Assembly (NCBI GenBank): GCA_964059195.1
Contig: CAXKWD010000013.1
Location: 25,024,611 to 25,088,610 of the forward strand
Direction: 5' to 3'
DNA length: 64,000 nt
Source: Ectobius pallidus
Taxonomy: Eukaryota; Arthropoda; Insecta; Blattodea; Ectobiidae
Shown: positions 11,031-23,455 of the stretch, in pieces
How positions within the stretch are numbered: the stretch's first letter is position 1
Layout: each line of letters begins with the position of its first letter
Notes under the pieces: generated by a model
The model's input: only the letters and a program-made list of their open reading frames with translations
Database searches by the model: none
What the model was told of the DNA's origin: nothing
Program-made: the position numbers and the translations under genes

Positions 11031-12581
11031 TTATCAATATTAGGTGCCCACAGCTTTACCCGCGTTTATTAATTCAATCGCTAGGTGTTTTAGAATAATT
11101 TTTTTAACAGCAAAATAAATAAAACCTTATTTTTAATGGTGACATAGCTCTTACATTAACTGCATGAATTACATAATTTCATTTATAATTATAATTATCT
11201 GTCACTTTGAATGTTTAGCATACCGGGTTGACGGTGGTACAAATTGTAGTAAAACAATATAAATGGCTGAATATTATTTTAAAAAATTATTTTTCCTTAT
11301 ATAGCTTCCGGATTAACTATATTTAATGTCCTCACGTTTGGAGCTAACATGTAACTCTCAGACTGTTTGCATTTCCATCTCTTCAAACACTCAAGGTTGA
11401 CCAATGACCATGTGTAAAGCACGGGATCTGCAACGTTTTGACTGTCCTCGATTTTTGTTATTATGACAGCGCTAGTTCAACGATGCTCTTCTTTCCCACT
11501 TGCTGTGGCAACAGAGCAAGGGCACTTGCAATTACTTTCACAATTCAAAACTCTAAGTGAAAACTCGATTTCGATATCGCTGAAAATTACGTTTTCTCTC
11601 AATATTTAGCCCATAACTCGCGAACGAAAGAGAAAATTAAAAATCTGGCCTCGAGGTGCCTTCGGATCCCGTTCACTCCATCTTTATTAAAAATTTCAGA
11701 TCTCAGTGCGCAGTACACTCGGTTGGCATCGCAAACAGACAAACACACAAACACACAAACACTCCCTCCGGGGGTGGTGGAGGGCCAAAACAATTCTACG
11801 GAATATACCAATGAATAAAAATACTTTAGATAAACATCTATCTTGTTACTCTCAGAATTTTCTAGACAAATCTTTGGGGTTTGTTGATGGAACAGAGTTA
11901 AAAAATTTTACATTTTACATTGAGATGACGTACTTTATAACTACATGCGAAATAATTATTCATACAGGAATGTTTAGACAAAACATTGTAGATGTCGATA
12001 TAACGTAGTATTTGCCAGGTTGGGTTGATAAACACCGGTACAGCGTACCGGTATAAATTCAAATTTGGTCCTTTGTAGTGAAAAACTAAGTGTGCCACTA
12101 CGCCGTACTGGCAGTTTGTGTAACTTTACCATCATAAGTTTTATTTAAAATTAATTGTATCATTATGATATCAGAGCCCAGACTCAATTTGTTAGAAATG
12201 ACGCAGCATATATAGTGTTCATTACTTCACTACATAATTTGTGCGTGTTTGTGCAATTATCGGGTATTCAATGTTCCTTCGCTAATAGGCCTATTTGAAG
12301 TGCTGCTTATGGAAGTCCTGCAAAAAACCGTAAAAAACTTAATAAAACCCGCTGTACCGTTATATCACCCCTAAAACCCCAGAACCCCCTGAAAATGAAA
12401 TCAAAACTTTATTTCTTGAAAATCCATGTTGTTTTGGTCATTAATAACATATGTTAATCCACAGAATAAAATTTGCAGCTGTCTAAGTGTCAGTTAAGAC
12501 CCCCCCCAGAAAGCCCCTATAATTTTTATTAAAACCTGTTTTTCTTTTTTTGTTATTTTTCGACCCGTAGAAACTCATTAG
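11031..12581. other. no recognised gene; short tandem repeats
   Basis: AT-rich sequence with an (ACAA/ACAC) run at 11738-11762. Frames up to 100 codons (11706-12008) show no domain. A C-run lies at 12501-12509. Confidence 0.5.
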
Positions 12582-12939
12582 TCGGCTGCGATGGTCTAGA
12601 GGTAGCGTGCCCGCCTCTAGATGCGAAGGTCGCGTGATCAAACCCGGCCGCAGTCGATAGGTTTTTCAGGACGTACAAATCCTGGGCACGGAGTCCTCCG
12701 GAAGGGACTTTAAGCTGGGGAGTCCGTGTCGTAGATTTATGGCACGTAAAAGAACTCCAGCCTAAATTAGAGCCTCTGGACAAAATGTCTCCGCCCTTTC
12801 ACGTCCAAGTAATACCTTAGTTTCCAAAGGGGGATTAAGGGGCGATGTACTTTCCACCTGTCCCTCTGCCCTCTCTAGGAAAATAAGCGTAACAAAATTC
12901 ACATCGATAAACAGACGCCTAACATGGGGGCATAGGATT
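12582..12939 (+). mobile_element. SINE family B, full-length plus-strand copy
   Basis: The tRNA-like head starts TCGGCTGCGATGGTCTAGAG, with an A-box-like GGTCTAGAGGTAGCG near 12593-12607 and a diverged B box (GTGATCAAACCC) near 12634-12645. The body then matches the minus-strand copy at 20422-20801 along its whole length: GGTTTTTCAGGACGT, GGACTTTAAGCTGGG, the TCACGTCCAAGTAATACC block and the TCCCTCTGCCCTCTCTAG block. A GA-rich run at 12940-12976 follows. Confidence 0.9.
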
Positions 12940-15590
12940 CGAGAGAGAGAAAGAGAGAGAAAGAGAGACAGAAAGAAACTCATTAAGCACAAAAATACAA
13001 ATACAACTGTCCTAATTTGATCTCGTCACTGTAGAGTGTAGACCATGCTTTTACAAACAGAATGTAAAAAAGTAATTAAAATGGCTTAGGTAGATCGATT
13101 TTAGTAAAACCCTGCTTCGTACGCCTTGTTTAAAAATCTTGGCACTAAATAAACTTTTGCTATATTGCTATAAGGATGAGCTCTCTATTTACAAAAAAAT
13201 CATATTTTACATCTAACATGGAAAAATACTTCTTCTTTAATACCATCCTCTGCACTTAAGCACGTGGAAGAGATTTCTACAATTACTTAAAATGATGTGA
13301 AAGACTAGGGAATTTTAAGCATAGACATCAGATAGGGAGAGGTTAGAGGTAGCGCTAATCCGCAGTTATAACAATATTAGTATGACTGGTGGTAGTTGGG
13401 GTGAGTTTTGGACCATGCATCATCGCTCATTGTCTGGTCTCACAATGCTTAAGATTTGTAGTCCTCTCTCTCTTCCAATGTTGGCCGGATTTCCCGGTTT
13501 TACTGCACGGAACAATTGTGAATGCCTCACAAAGCCCATTCTACATTTACATTTGCCATTTTTAAATTATTTATTTTCAAATGAAAATCTACATTAACAT
13601 TCCACACTTTTTACTTGCAGAAAGGGTCTACCGAAATGAATTGTAAAGCTCGTCCTCTGAAACATCTAGAAGAAGAGGAGTAACAACAATGGCTGCATCG
13701 CTTTGGATTAAGATATATCCTACATATACGTCCTGCCAATGAATAGACATCACTCTAACGCATGATTTGTAACGGTTTCATTTTCTAGACAGATTTTGAT
13801 AAAATGCTTTACGTATGTTAGCTTTATACAGCTCATACAATTAACGTAAATAGAAGAGTGATATTAATTTATTTTCTGCAAATTCAGTGATCAACAATTT
13901 GGATAATAAACATGTTTTCACACAGCTTGGATTAAATAGAACTCCTAACACAAGACATGCGAAATAAAAGTATCACTTTTGGCACTAGTGCTAAAAATCC
14001 ATTGTAACCAACTTTGGTTTCAATCACATGGAAAATATACTTCTACCTAAGAATATTTGTATAAGAATATTAAACCGGGTTAGTTTGATAAAACTTGAAA
14101 CGTTACAATTCACTATTCACTATTTTTAAATGTTAATTTCTTACGGTGGTCGCAAAACTCGTTACACTTAGTGGTTAAAAGCGTTGTCGACTCCATTCTT
14201 TACGTTGGCAGCTATGCACCAGAAAAGTAATCGTCTCTGCGCGTGTGTATATGTATATGAGGCAACACCTGGCAGTGCAGCCCAAAGATCCAATATGGCT
14301 ACCAGGTGCGTAATAATTCTTTAGAATAATGTAATATTGATTATTCTTTCACAAAGATAAACCGCTGCCTAAAAGCAGTGTTCGATACACATTGTAAAAT
14401 TATTTTCTTTTGCTCGTAGGATTGTTAAACTCGCCCTTACGGGCTCGCTTCGCAAACATACCTACTCGCAATACAAAATGTTTCTTCTACCACTTTATCA
14501 TGAACATTACCAACGTAATGTGCTGAAATACAGAGACTGTGTGTTTTAAGTTTCTGAAGTTATGATTTCTATGAGATTTGGACAGCCCTGAAATGATAAA
14601 AAATATACCAGCCATTTCTTTGTTTGACTCTACATTTGTAGACCACGTTTAATTTGCCCATAAGTTAGGATCTTTTACACTGTAGACTATATGACATTCC
14701 AAAGAAATATGTTTTCTTTAAAGAAATTCAATACACAATATATTCTGTTTTTTTCCATCCACTTCTCGTTCATTCTATCATGGTGGAATTCGAACATCCT
14801 ACAGGTCCTACTCAGCGCCGGAAACCTAACTGAACACACCACTTAATCCACGTCACCCCCGCACTACCTACCGCACAAGTGCAGCATTACAAATGCCAAA
14901 GCCTGTAACTTATGTATGTGTGTGTGTGTGTATATATATATATTTCAATCTTACCTGTATTTACTTACATTTTATATACTAACATTAACTAACGGCAATT
15001 CATCAGGCAGTTAATGTCGACTGCGCGCATGCGCTCAAGTAATCGTTTTATCGATCGCCACCCAGACCTAGTTTAATAAATTTGGTATAACGTAAAGAAG
15101 CCAACTATAGAGTGGTTAATTGCGTTTGTTTATTTATTTATTTACTTATGTCATATTTTATGCATTTTTCGCTATCGTAGAAAAAATTATAAGATACAAT
15201 ACCTCTGCGTAAAATATATAACCTATTCTCGGAAAAAGAACAAGTATATAGGCCTAACATAATCTCCATTCTGTTAAAATAAATTTCCCATACGAGTATC
15301 ACAATATACTATTATTCCATACTGTGTCCAAATTTCAATGTTGTATTCCCTTAAAAAGCGTTGTCTTTCTTCTACCTCAAACACATCATTACTTTTTTTA
15401 TATATATATTTTTTTTTTTACTGAACCAATCGTGTCCAGATGAGAAAGGCTATTTAATACACAGAGTAGAGATGTTTACTTCAGACCTCTGCTTCTCGGG
15501 GCTGTATGGACATGCATGTAGTTTCTCGCTGATTGCAATGTAGCTGCTGTCTAGCATAATTTGAAGGAGTTATATTGACATAAATTTGGT
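12940..15590. other. long unassigned AT-rich region
   Basis: Contents seen: (GA)n at 12940-12976 and a (TG)n(TA)n microsatellite at 14916-14943. Weak frames (13382-13597; 15361-15543) have no recognisable domain. A small GC hairpin, GCCCTTACGGGC, sits at 14433-14444. No transposon ends were identified with confidence. Confidence 0.5.
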
Positions 15591-15632
15591 TTGAAGATGT
15601 AACAGAAATGACATGTAGCGGTGAAACGTAAG
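15591..15632 (+). other. weak hammerhead-like motif
   Basis: TTGAAGATG at 15591 is followed 20 bases later by GGTGAAACGTA, the same layout as the motifs at 3095 and 33130 but with C3 of the core replaced by T and no good stem II. Probably a decayed copy or chance. Confidence 0.2.
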
Positions 15633-15970
15633 AACATGCATTAATATTGAATAGCTCTCCGATTCATTTCCGCGTGATTTATTAGATTTTTCACTTCCCA
15701 GCGTTATTATAATTCCTGTCAAATCCGCCGCAATTTCCTCGCCATTCACGCCTTTCCCGCATGGAACACTACCCCCTCATTTCGTCGCTGTGTCATTTGC
15801 ATTTCGCATAACATATGTCAATTTCTCATCAGACAAATATGTTAGGATTATATTTTGTGACATTATTCGTAAAAAGATCCTATTCTTGGTTAAATATGCG
15901 GGGCATCCAGTTAGGTTAATAAACCTACGATCTACAACAGCGTTAGTACAGTTTGCTACCAAAGACATCA

Positions 15971-16600
15971 CAGTCAACCCTCGAAATAATGCCCCTTTTT
16001 ACAGTGTCATCCTCGCACTGCGCTTAATAAGTGCAAGTGAACGGATCTTACGCCATACAAAATACATACAAAACATCGTTATTGTGCCAATTCATTTAGT
16101 GCCAGCGAATATAATACAAGATCCTTGCAAAATATACCTTGTAGTGATTTTTTTTCAGTTGCAGAATTATTTTAAAACTGGTGTGAATTTTAGGAAGATT
16201 ATTTAAGAAACATACTGTAATGTATTTTTAAGAATTTAGTGTAAATGTTGTGCGGTGGAATGTTACGAAGTCGGGAAGACAGACTGCGTGAGGGTGGAGC
16301 AGGTAGAAAGCGCTCTTCATAATCACTTACATGGACACACATGATTTTCAACCCATTTGTGTATTGTATACTGAACATATACTGTAATAAATTGAGTAAC
16401 CGTACAGGACTTAATTTTGTACTAAAGTTCTCTATTTGCCTTTTATTTAATTCTCTTTCATAATATAGGACAGTAAATAAATACAGCAATGTAAAGGGTA
16501 CTTTTATTTTAAAAATTAAATTTCGTTTAAGTGCCACCCTCGCTTTGTGCCACTAAATGCGTTAGAGAACGGATGGTGGCATTATATTGAAGGTTGACTG
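15971..16600. mobile_element. 630-bp pogo/Tigger-like non-autonomous element
   Basis: The left end CAGTCAACCCTCGAAATAAT (15971-15990) matches, with a few changes, the reverse complement of the right end at 16578-16600 (CAGTCAACCTTCAATATAAT). The CAGT..AACCTCGATATAA pattern is typical of pogo/Tigger ends. TA follows the right end; the left flank has CA, so the TA duplication is not perfect. Reading frames inside (parts of 15790-16206 and 16199-16537) show no transposase. Confidence 0.7.
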
Positions 16601-17884
16601 TATTTTGTTCATTGCTGTCACAACGATGACCGTACCACAATATCGCTTTAGTTATTCTGCTATCGATTATCAAGACTGCCTTTAGCACTGCTCCTGACTT
16701 CAAAGAATAATGTTAAGTATGTTAAAATAAAGTTTTACTACGACGAAGCAACTTGGATTAATTTTGCACCGCACTGCTCATCATGTAAATAAATTTACAT
16801 TGCTTGTTTATACGTAGATTTTCCTGTTAAAAAATGATTTGTAGGTGCAGCGTTTCAATCCTAGATGGAAGCGGGAAGTGTGAATTAATGTCTAAATACA
16901 AAAATTATTAAAAACCAACCATAATATCCAAATGTACCGGTAAATGGGTGAACATCATTACCGATAACATACTCATGTACACAGACTCTCTAGCATGACA
17001 TGTCTAAGTAATAACTTGACCGTGAAAGAGGTGAACACAATTGTGAATGTGATACTAAAATGTGTTATTTACTATTTTGTAAGAAATCTCTACATTTGCA
17101 TATAACGTTATGCAAATAAATGTACTGTTTTATTATAGGTTTAACCATAGATTTACAGAGCATATACTAATATTGTTTCAGAATTAATTAATGTCACCCT
17201 GTGTACCAAATATCCATTTTTCGCTTCATTATAATATATTATTCATGTATACCTTTTTACATTCCAGCTAAATGAAACACGAATGACTTATTTTTCACGT
17301 TTGTGTATTTCAGTGTGTCTTCTGAGTTTCAGAAAAGTTTAGTACAAAAATGAGAAGTTACAGCCAAATTGTACGAGTTAATGCGGGTGTGACAATAATT
17401 GCTGGCGATGCGGTGCGAAGGTTAAATGACTCCACAAATACAACGAACTTCCACGCATGAGCTAAGCCTTCTTCAACGAGGACCTATGTTCACATCTTTT
17501 GGAGGAATCAACTATCGCTATGACAATTTTAGTTGACCTGTTTATGTATATTACTATTTACCACATGAATCAGTAACCAATCCAGTATAAGAATATATGG
17601 AATTTCAACCAATCGTGTCATTTCTTCATACTGTTTTTATTTTTATTGGTTTCGTTTTGTTGCACCTACGTGGAATTATGTAATTTCATAAGCAAACACT
17701 GAAACATCTTCATACCTGTAGCTGCTCTCATCCAAAAAGTTAATAATTGAAGACAACGAATGGGTACGATATACGATATTAGCTGCATATGAGCCAAAGG
17801 AGATGTGACTGAACCGGTGAACCGTTATAATCTCGTAAAATAATTAGTCTGAATACATAATAACAGTACATTGTGAATAACAAA
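16601..17884. other. AT-rich DNA, no recognised feature
   Basis: No coding or repeat signal identified. Confidence 0.5.
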
Positions 17885-18015
17885 ACATTGAAAGCAAAAA
17901 ATAAAACAGTATACTCCCTTTGGATGTTCTATGCTCTATAGTTTCTTTGATGGAAATAACTGAATTCACTTTGATCCATGAGCACTGGAAATCAACAAAC
18001 TATCAAATGTCATGA
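17885..18015 (+). repeat. dispersed repeat, copy 2 (first copy at 3405-3545)
   Basis: Colinear with 3405-3545, including AATAAAACAGTATACT and GAGCACTGGAAATCAA. It lies about 170 bp upstream of the piggyBac relic and in the same orientation. Confidence 0.6.
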
Positions 18016-18179
18016 CAGATAGTTACTTCACATTCCTAAGCTTTGCAGATCATCTGAATAAATCATCATCAGTACTTCAACTACACTAATCCATAGTCGA
18101 AAGGAGGTATCTCCAACAGAAAAGTGTTGCCTTATTGTTTTGTATAAGAAAGATGAAACTGCCTATCAGGTGAAGAAAA

Positions 18180-18640
18180 GAAGAATGTTTTGTTCTTGAG
18201 TATACCTCACACTTCAGTGTATTTTTCTGACAGTGAGAAAATGACATCCGGACTATCCAATTCCAGAACGAAATTCGGTGTCGACATAGTAGATCAGATG
18301 ACAGATTTGTACTCCACAAAGGTAGGCTCCAGATGTTGGCCAATGCACTTATTTTGAACATTATCGATTTGCTGCTATATATTACTGGAATGTGTACTCT
18401 ATAAGGACGTGACATTTAAAATACTAAGTCGAACTTTGATATGTGTGAAGAACTACACGCTCCTTATTTAGCATGAAGAAATGTGAGAAATCCTCAACCC
18501 CATAACCATAAAGATGCAGATGATTAACCGAAAAAAAAAACCATCTAAGAGGCACAAATGCAAAATTCGATCCTCATACAAAGGAAACCACACAACAAAA
18601 ATATCTTCAGGTTGTGATATCGCTACAAGAATATAGACTA
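18180..18640 (+). pseudogene. piggyBac-like transposase, decayed C-terminal part
   Basis: One plus-strand frame reads KKNVLFLSIPHTSVYF, then SNSRTKFGVDIVDQMTDLYS and TKVGSRCWPMHLF before a stop near 18351. This is the highly conserved region of the piggyBac transposase: the vLSt.h block, then K.GVD.vDqm...YS...... RWP...F, which includes the last catalytic Asp in GVD. Further downstream, LNIIDLLLYITGM and, past more breaks, a degraded KRHKC...C region around 18548-18640 resemble the following helix and the cysteine-rich tail. The N-terminal half is not recognisable. A 109-codon frame on the opposite strand (18086-18415) is a shadow. No TTAA-flanked ends were found. Confidence 0.75.
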
Positions 18641-20343
18641 GTGTTGTGCACCAGTCTAGTGACAGAATACATGACGTTATATAAAAACTATTTACCGTAG
18701 ATTATGGAAGATATTTTCAAATTTATACTCCTTTATATTGCAGTAAACAGCATAATATTGTTCATACACAAATTTTGTTTTCTTCAGATTTGATAGCAAA
18801 CATTGTTATTGTTAAAACAGACACAGTTATAAGTATTTGCTTAAAATATATACGTAAATACAGAAATAGCATTTGTGTGAAAATAATATTTTCAAGGAAA
18901 ATTTATTTTACACATTTAACCTCACTCCTATATCATAATTAATTACTTAAATCATAGATCTTACAGATTTTATTCTACTTATTCACATTTTTGCTGCGAT
19001 AATAATAAAGAAAGTAAGTTACAATGTCAATTTGGCTCCTGCGGTCTTTAGCTGTTTTCTCCTTGTAGCCTTAAAAGACGGATAAAGTATTTCTGTCATG
19101 CTATTATCAATCTTTTTTTTAAATTTAACATTTTGATACCTATATAACCACGTATGTTTGTTCTAAATAATGCCAATTTAAATATGGTGAAGAAATTACA
19201 GTTATTAATTAATTATAGAATTTAAGTAAAACGGTTAGTGCCATATCTTACTATTCTTTGAGGTGCTCTTTCATCCAACGAGGGCCTATAACTTACTGTA
19301 TTGCAGATTGGATAAATGTGCCAAACAGAAAGCATAAATTTTGGAGTAAGAAAAATTAAGAAATCTACGAATAGTTTCGTTCTGCATGTTGGGATTGTCA
19401 TTCGTAAAAGATTGAACTTTCACAGTCGCTAATATTGAAGAGTAATGTAAACGCTTTAATGTTATTAGATGTTATAAATAATTACATGTTTCATTTATTT
19501 ATAATTTCTGCTTGGTAAATGAAGAATTTGTTCTGCCAAAATTCATCCGTGTTTGTAAAATATAATTGAAATTATATACAAGGAATATTATATTCTAATA
19601 ACATGAAATATTCAATACATTCGCATGTGAAATTACGGTTCCAACCATAATTCGAACTGGGGAGGCTGAGAAATATATGACCCCACATTGAGGAATCTGT
19701 CCTGCTGAATTCACATTGTGGTTATAGGGTTAATGCTCCTAAAAGCTTTCAGTTACGAGAATAATGCTTTTTTACACTATAATCAAATACGCTTGCTTTA
19801 TAATAGTGATTCAATTTGACCCCCGCTTGAGTCCGAATACATCTGTCCTATTACTCTGTATTCACCTTCACTACTGTTGCTATAGTTGTGGTAACAGCTG
19901 TATCAATGCACAGGTGAGATTCATTTCCAGAATCAAATTGGCATATTCGTCCTCATAACGTATACAATCATTTCAAACAAAAAACTGTGGCCACATAACT
20001 ACTGGTACGTGTGGCAATGTGTCCTGTGTTCGTAAGTACTCAATCTGATCTTACCCTCTCTGCAGTCCACACACCTAGTCAGCTATTACAGAGAATATTT
20101 TCGTTTTCCCTGTGCAATATCGAAGGAAATTAAGACAGAAAACGAAAACACTAATTCCAAATTATATACATAATTTGAGATAAAAATACATATATGTGTG
20201 TATATATATACATTATATAGACTACATACATGGATAATTTTTAAACAGATGTTCGATATTATCTATTAAGCTAGCCTGGTCCTGAGAAATCGTCATTCAT
20301 AAATCCATTAAAAATTATTATGAATTCTAATACAACGACAATA
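18641..20343. other. AT-rich DNA, no recognised feature
   Basis: Only short (TA)n near 20197-20213 and unsupported frames (19764-19958). Confidence 0.5.
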
Positions 20344-20382
20344 TTAACCATTTCGCTGCTACTGACGCATAAATTCGTCACC
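20344..20382 (+). repeat. TTAA-ended 39-bp repeat, copy 1 (second at 23535-23572)
   Basis: TTAACCATTTCGCTGCTA followed by TGACGCATAAATTCGTCACC. The second copy, TTAACTTTTCACTGCTAG..., is about 80 percent identical and in the same orientation, on the other side of the hAT element. The TTAACC.TTT..CTGC start resembles piggyBac-type ends. Confidence 0.55.
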
Positions 20383-20421
20383 ACTTTTCAATAAAGCTAT
20401 TCAACTCACTACATCTCTCTC

Positions 20422-20801
20422 AATCCTGTGCCCCCTTGTTGGGGCGTAAAGCCTCCAAGCGGAGGTTTCTGTACCTATGTGAATTTTTTGTTACGCTTAT
20501 TTTCCTAGAGAGGGTAGAGGGACAGGTGGTAAGCCCATCGCCCCTTAACCCCTCTCCGGAAACTAAGGTATTACTTGGACGTGAAAGGGCCGAGAAATTT
20601 TGTCCAGAGGCTCTAATTTAGGCTTGGAATTCTTTCACGTGCCGTAAATCTACGACAAGGGCCCCCAGCTTAAAGTCCCTCCCGGAGGACTCCGTGCCCA
20701 GGATTTTTACGTCCTGAAAAACCCATCGACTGCGGCCGGGTTTGATCCCGCGACCTTCGGATCTAGAGGCGGGCACGCTACCTCTAGACCACCGCAGCCG
20801 A
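20422..20801 (-). mobile_element. SINE family B, full-length minus-strand copy
   Basis: The tRNA-like head reads leftward from about 20801: GGCTGCGGTGGTCTAGAGG, A-box-like GGTAGCGTGCC, B-box-like GGGATCAAACCC. It is colinear with 12582-12939 and partly with 10617-10724. It ends 120 bp before the hAT element. Confidence 0.9.
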
Positions 20802-20916
20802 TATCCCACTACAAAGTGTAGTAAAAATGAAAAAAACAAAAAATAATAAAATAAAATAACCTCGTCGTTCTGCCTCTAAGATCTTACAACAGTTTTTGTT
20901 TGACTATAATATTATA

Positions 20917-20924
20917 CCCTATTA
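20917..20924. repeat. 8-bp target-site duplication of the hAT element, left copy
   Basis: CCCTATTA here is repeated exactly at 23456-23463, directly outside the other end of the element. Eight bases is the hAT superfamily length. Confidence 0.95.
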
Positions 20925-21102
20925 CAGGGGTGCTCAAACGGTCGATTGCGATCGACAAGTCGATCGCGAGTGCTTTTTGAGTAGATCTCGAGAAGAAAAA
21001 AAATTTTAATAAGTAGGTAGGTAACTAATAAAATAACACTGCTTGCGGCAAAAGGTGGCTTTATCAAAGGAACGCGCGGCACTTGTCAAAGAAAAGCCGC
21101 GT

Positions 21103-21145
21103 TGTTTCTAGACTAGACAGTGGAGTCTAGTCTAGAAACAACGAG
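21103..21145. promoter_or_regulatory. 18-bp perfect hairpin upstream of the hAT transposase
   Basis: GTTGTTTCTAGACTAGAC and its exact inverse flank about six bases (near AGTGGA). It sits roughly 165 bp before the transposase start, inside the element. A role (transposase or promoter binding) is a guess; the inverted repeat itself is clear. Confidence 0.6.
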
Positions 21146-21310
21146 AGACAGTACAGTCTAGTTTCGGGCGGCGCGTTTGACGGGAACATTCGAGACTTTC
21201 GTTCACGCCGATATAAATGTTGCGCCTGCAGGAATTGGAGTCATTCTGAATTGTAACTTGATGGCGATACTACGTCGATAAGTACAAAGTTTATTATTAA
21301 ATAGTGGAAA

Positions 21311-23152
21311 ATGAGTGCAGTGAAGAAATCTAAAACGTATCATTTTAATAAGGATTGGGAGGAAGAATTTTTCTTTTGTATGGTGAAGGATAAGTGCATT
21401 TGTGTTATTTGTCGTGCGTCAGTTGCAATACCTAAGCGTGGTAACTTAGAGAGGCATCATAAAACGGTTCATAAAAACTATGAAAAGGATTTTCCGCCAC
21501 AGAGTGAATTAAGAAAACTAAAGGTACGTGATTTGATATCTTGTTTGAAAAAAGAACAATCCATGTTCACAAGACCAGTCAAACAATCAAAAGCTGCTAC
21601 GATCGCGTCATTTAAAATATCTCATATATTGGCGAAACACAAGAAACCATTCGAAGATGGATCGGTGGTGAAGGAAGCATTTATTGAAGCGGGTGAGACT
21701 TTATTTGGAGATTTTAAAAATAAAACAGAAATCATGTCTGCTATTAGAGAACTTCAGTTATCTCGTCCGACTGTCACAAGGCGTATTGAAGTCATGAGCC
21801 AGGACATCGCAGATAAACTAAAACATGATATCATGGAATGTACATACTTTACTTTACAGTTCGACGAATCCACCGATATGACAGACACTGCCCAGCTGTG
21901 TATTTTTATTCGGATGGTATTCAATGACATGTTGGCTAAGGAAGAATTTTTGACAATCATACCTCTGAAGGGGAAGACCCGTGGCGAAGATATATTTGAC
22001 GTTTTCTTCAATTTTGTAAAAAACTACGAGCTACCAATATATAAATTAGTGTGCATTACAACCGATGGAGCACCAGCAATGACTGGAAACAAAAACGGTT
22101 TTGTGGCATTGTGTCGAGCTAATGAAGAATTCCCTTCATTTTTTTCATTCCATTGCATTATACATCAACAAGTTTTGTGTTCAAAAGTTTTAAACACGGA
22201 GGAAATTATGGGCATTGCGACAAAAATTGTGAATTCCATCCGTGCACGTAGCTTGCAACGGCGGCTCTTTCAGTTGCAGTTGGAAGATAGGGAGTCAGCT
22301 GAACACACTGATTTAGTTCTTCACACGGACGTCAGGTGGTTGAGTCGCGGAAAATTCCTAGAAAGGTTTCAAGAATTATTGCCCGAAATAACAGCTTTTC
22401 TAGACGAAAGAGGTGATGACACTCAGATTTTGAAAAACGAAAAATGGCTAAATGATTTGGCATTTTTGACTGACATCACAATGCACTTAAACACCGTTAA
22501 CTTGGAGCTTCAAGGTAAAGGAAAAACTATTATTGAGATGATTAGCGCAGTAAACGCATTCAAAAGTAAATTGCAACTTATGATAGATCAACTGAAAAGA
22601 AAGGATCTGAAACATTTTCCGTCTTTGAAAGCAAGGATTCCTCAGTTGAATTATGATACGTATGAGGCTGAATTATCAAATATTTTGGGACAATTCGAAA
22701 TGCGTTTTCATGATTGCAGTAAATTGGAAAATATAGCATCATTTATGAGTTATCCTTTTTCATGTAAAAACATTGAGGAATTAGCTACTGAAATAGCCAG
22801 TCAGTTTAATATGAACTCATGTTCTGTTGAAAATGAGTTGGTGCAGATTATATCAGATATACATCTCAAAGCTACAGCATCTGATACAAATTTCTGGTGT
22901 TTTATATCTGAAGATAAATATCCGAATGTAAGGCAAATCGCCCTTCAACTGACGGCATTTTTTGGGTCAACTTACTTGTGCGAGTCTGCATTTTCTGAAA
23001 TGAAGATAATTAAGTCAAAATATCGCAATCGACTAACTGACGATCATATGTCATCATGCTTGCGATTAGCACTCAGTGGTTACGTACCATCTTATGAAAA
23101 GTATGCTGAGGACATGCAGTGCCACGCTTCAACATCCAAAGCCACTCCTTAG
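21311..23152 (+). CDS. hAT superfamily transposase (Charlie/GTF2IRD2-like), 613 aa
   Basis: The protein should cut and re-insert the surrounding element by hAT chemistry in the nucleus. It starts with a BED-type zinc finger: C31, C34, H49 or H50, and H54 (CVIC ... NLERHHKTVH). The RNase H-like fold follows with the first catalytic Asp in FDEST (D185), the second in TTDGAPAMTG (D252) and the hAT C-x2-H signature (C282/H285 in FHCIIH). The C-terminal hAT dimerisation block YLCESAFSEMKIIKSK supplies the catalytic Glu (E558). The length is normal for Charlie-like or domesticated GTF2IRD2/SCAND3-type proteins. The first ATG is kept because the BED finger begins soon after it. No internal stops; all key residues present. 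The 85-codon minus frame at 21754-22011 is a shadow. Function of this copy is inferred, not shown. Confidence 0.95.
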   Translation: MSAVKKSKTYHFNKDWEEEFFFCMVKDKCICVICRASVAIPKRGNLERHHKTVHKNYEKDFPPQSELRKLKVRDLISCLKKEQSMFTRPVKQSKAATIASFKISHILAKHKKPFEDGSVVKEAFIEAGETLFGDFKNKTEIMSAIRELQLSRPTVTRRIEVMSQDIADKLKHDIMECTYFTLQFDESTDMTDTAQLCIFIRMVFNDMLAKEEFLTIIPLKGKTRGEDIFDVFFNFVKNYELPIYKLVCITTDGAPAMTGNKNGFVALCRANEEFPSFFSFHCIIHQQVLCSKVLNTEEIMGIATKIVNSIRARSLQRRLFQLQLEDRESAEHTDLVLHTDVRWLSRGKFLERFQELLPEITAFLDERGDDTQILKNEKWLNDLAFLTDITMHLNTVNLELQGKGKTIIEMISAVNAFKSKLQLMIDQLKRKDLKHFPSLKARIPQLNYDTYEAELSNILGQFEMRFHDCSKLENIASFMSYPFSCKNIEELATEIASQFNMNSCSVENELVQIISDIHLKATASDTNFWCFISEDKYPNVRQIALQLTAFFGSTYLCESAFSEMKIIKSKYRNRLTDDHMSSCLRLALSGYVPSYEKYAEDMQCHASTSKATP

Positions 23153-23455
23153 TAACTCTTTTGTTTTGTAACAACCAATAAACTCGCAATTTTGAATAAC
23201 TATGAGTTTTTTCATTGATATTGTAGAGAAGAACCTAACTAAACCTAACCCAAACCTTGACTAAAATAATGTACCTATACTGCGCAGAAAGCTAATATCT
23301 ATATATGCTACGGTACGCCCTACCTAGGTAGGTAGGGTGTATCGTGTATGTACGACAACCCTGCATCACACACACTTGCAGTCTCTCAGAGTCGATCGTA
23401 AGTAGTCTAAAAATATTGAGGTAGATCGCCAGCAGTTCAAGTTTGAGCACCCCTG

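Larger units (their letters stand above)
20925..23455 (+). mobile_element. complete hAT DNA transposon, 2531 bp
   Basis: Ends: CAGGGGTGCTCAAAC at 20925-20939, and the same 15 bp inverted at 23441-23455, flanked by the perfect 8-bp duplication CCCTATTA. CAGGGGTG ends and 8-bp duplications are diagnostic of hAT. A single uninterrupted transposase gene fills the interior. A 43-bp hairpin (21103-21145) lies between the left end and the gene, and AATAAA at 23178-23183 follows the stop codon. The perfect duplication and open frame point to recent insertion. Confidence 0.95.

Noticed and set aside
14150..15120. Possible TIR pair around TTCTTTACGTT
   Set aside because: Only about 10 bases match and not in a consistent inverted frame; no target duplication.
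15790..16206. 138-codon plus-strand frame
   Set aside because: Runs across the left end of a pogo-like MITE at 15971; composition looks random.
18086..18415. 109-codon minus-strand frame
   Set aside because: Shadow of the piggyBac transposase relic read on the plus strand.
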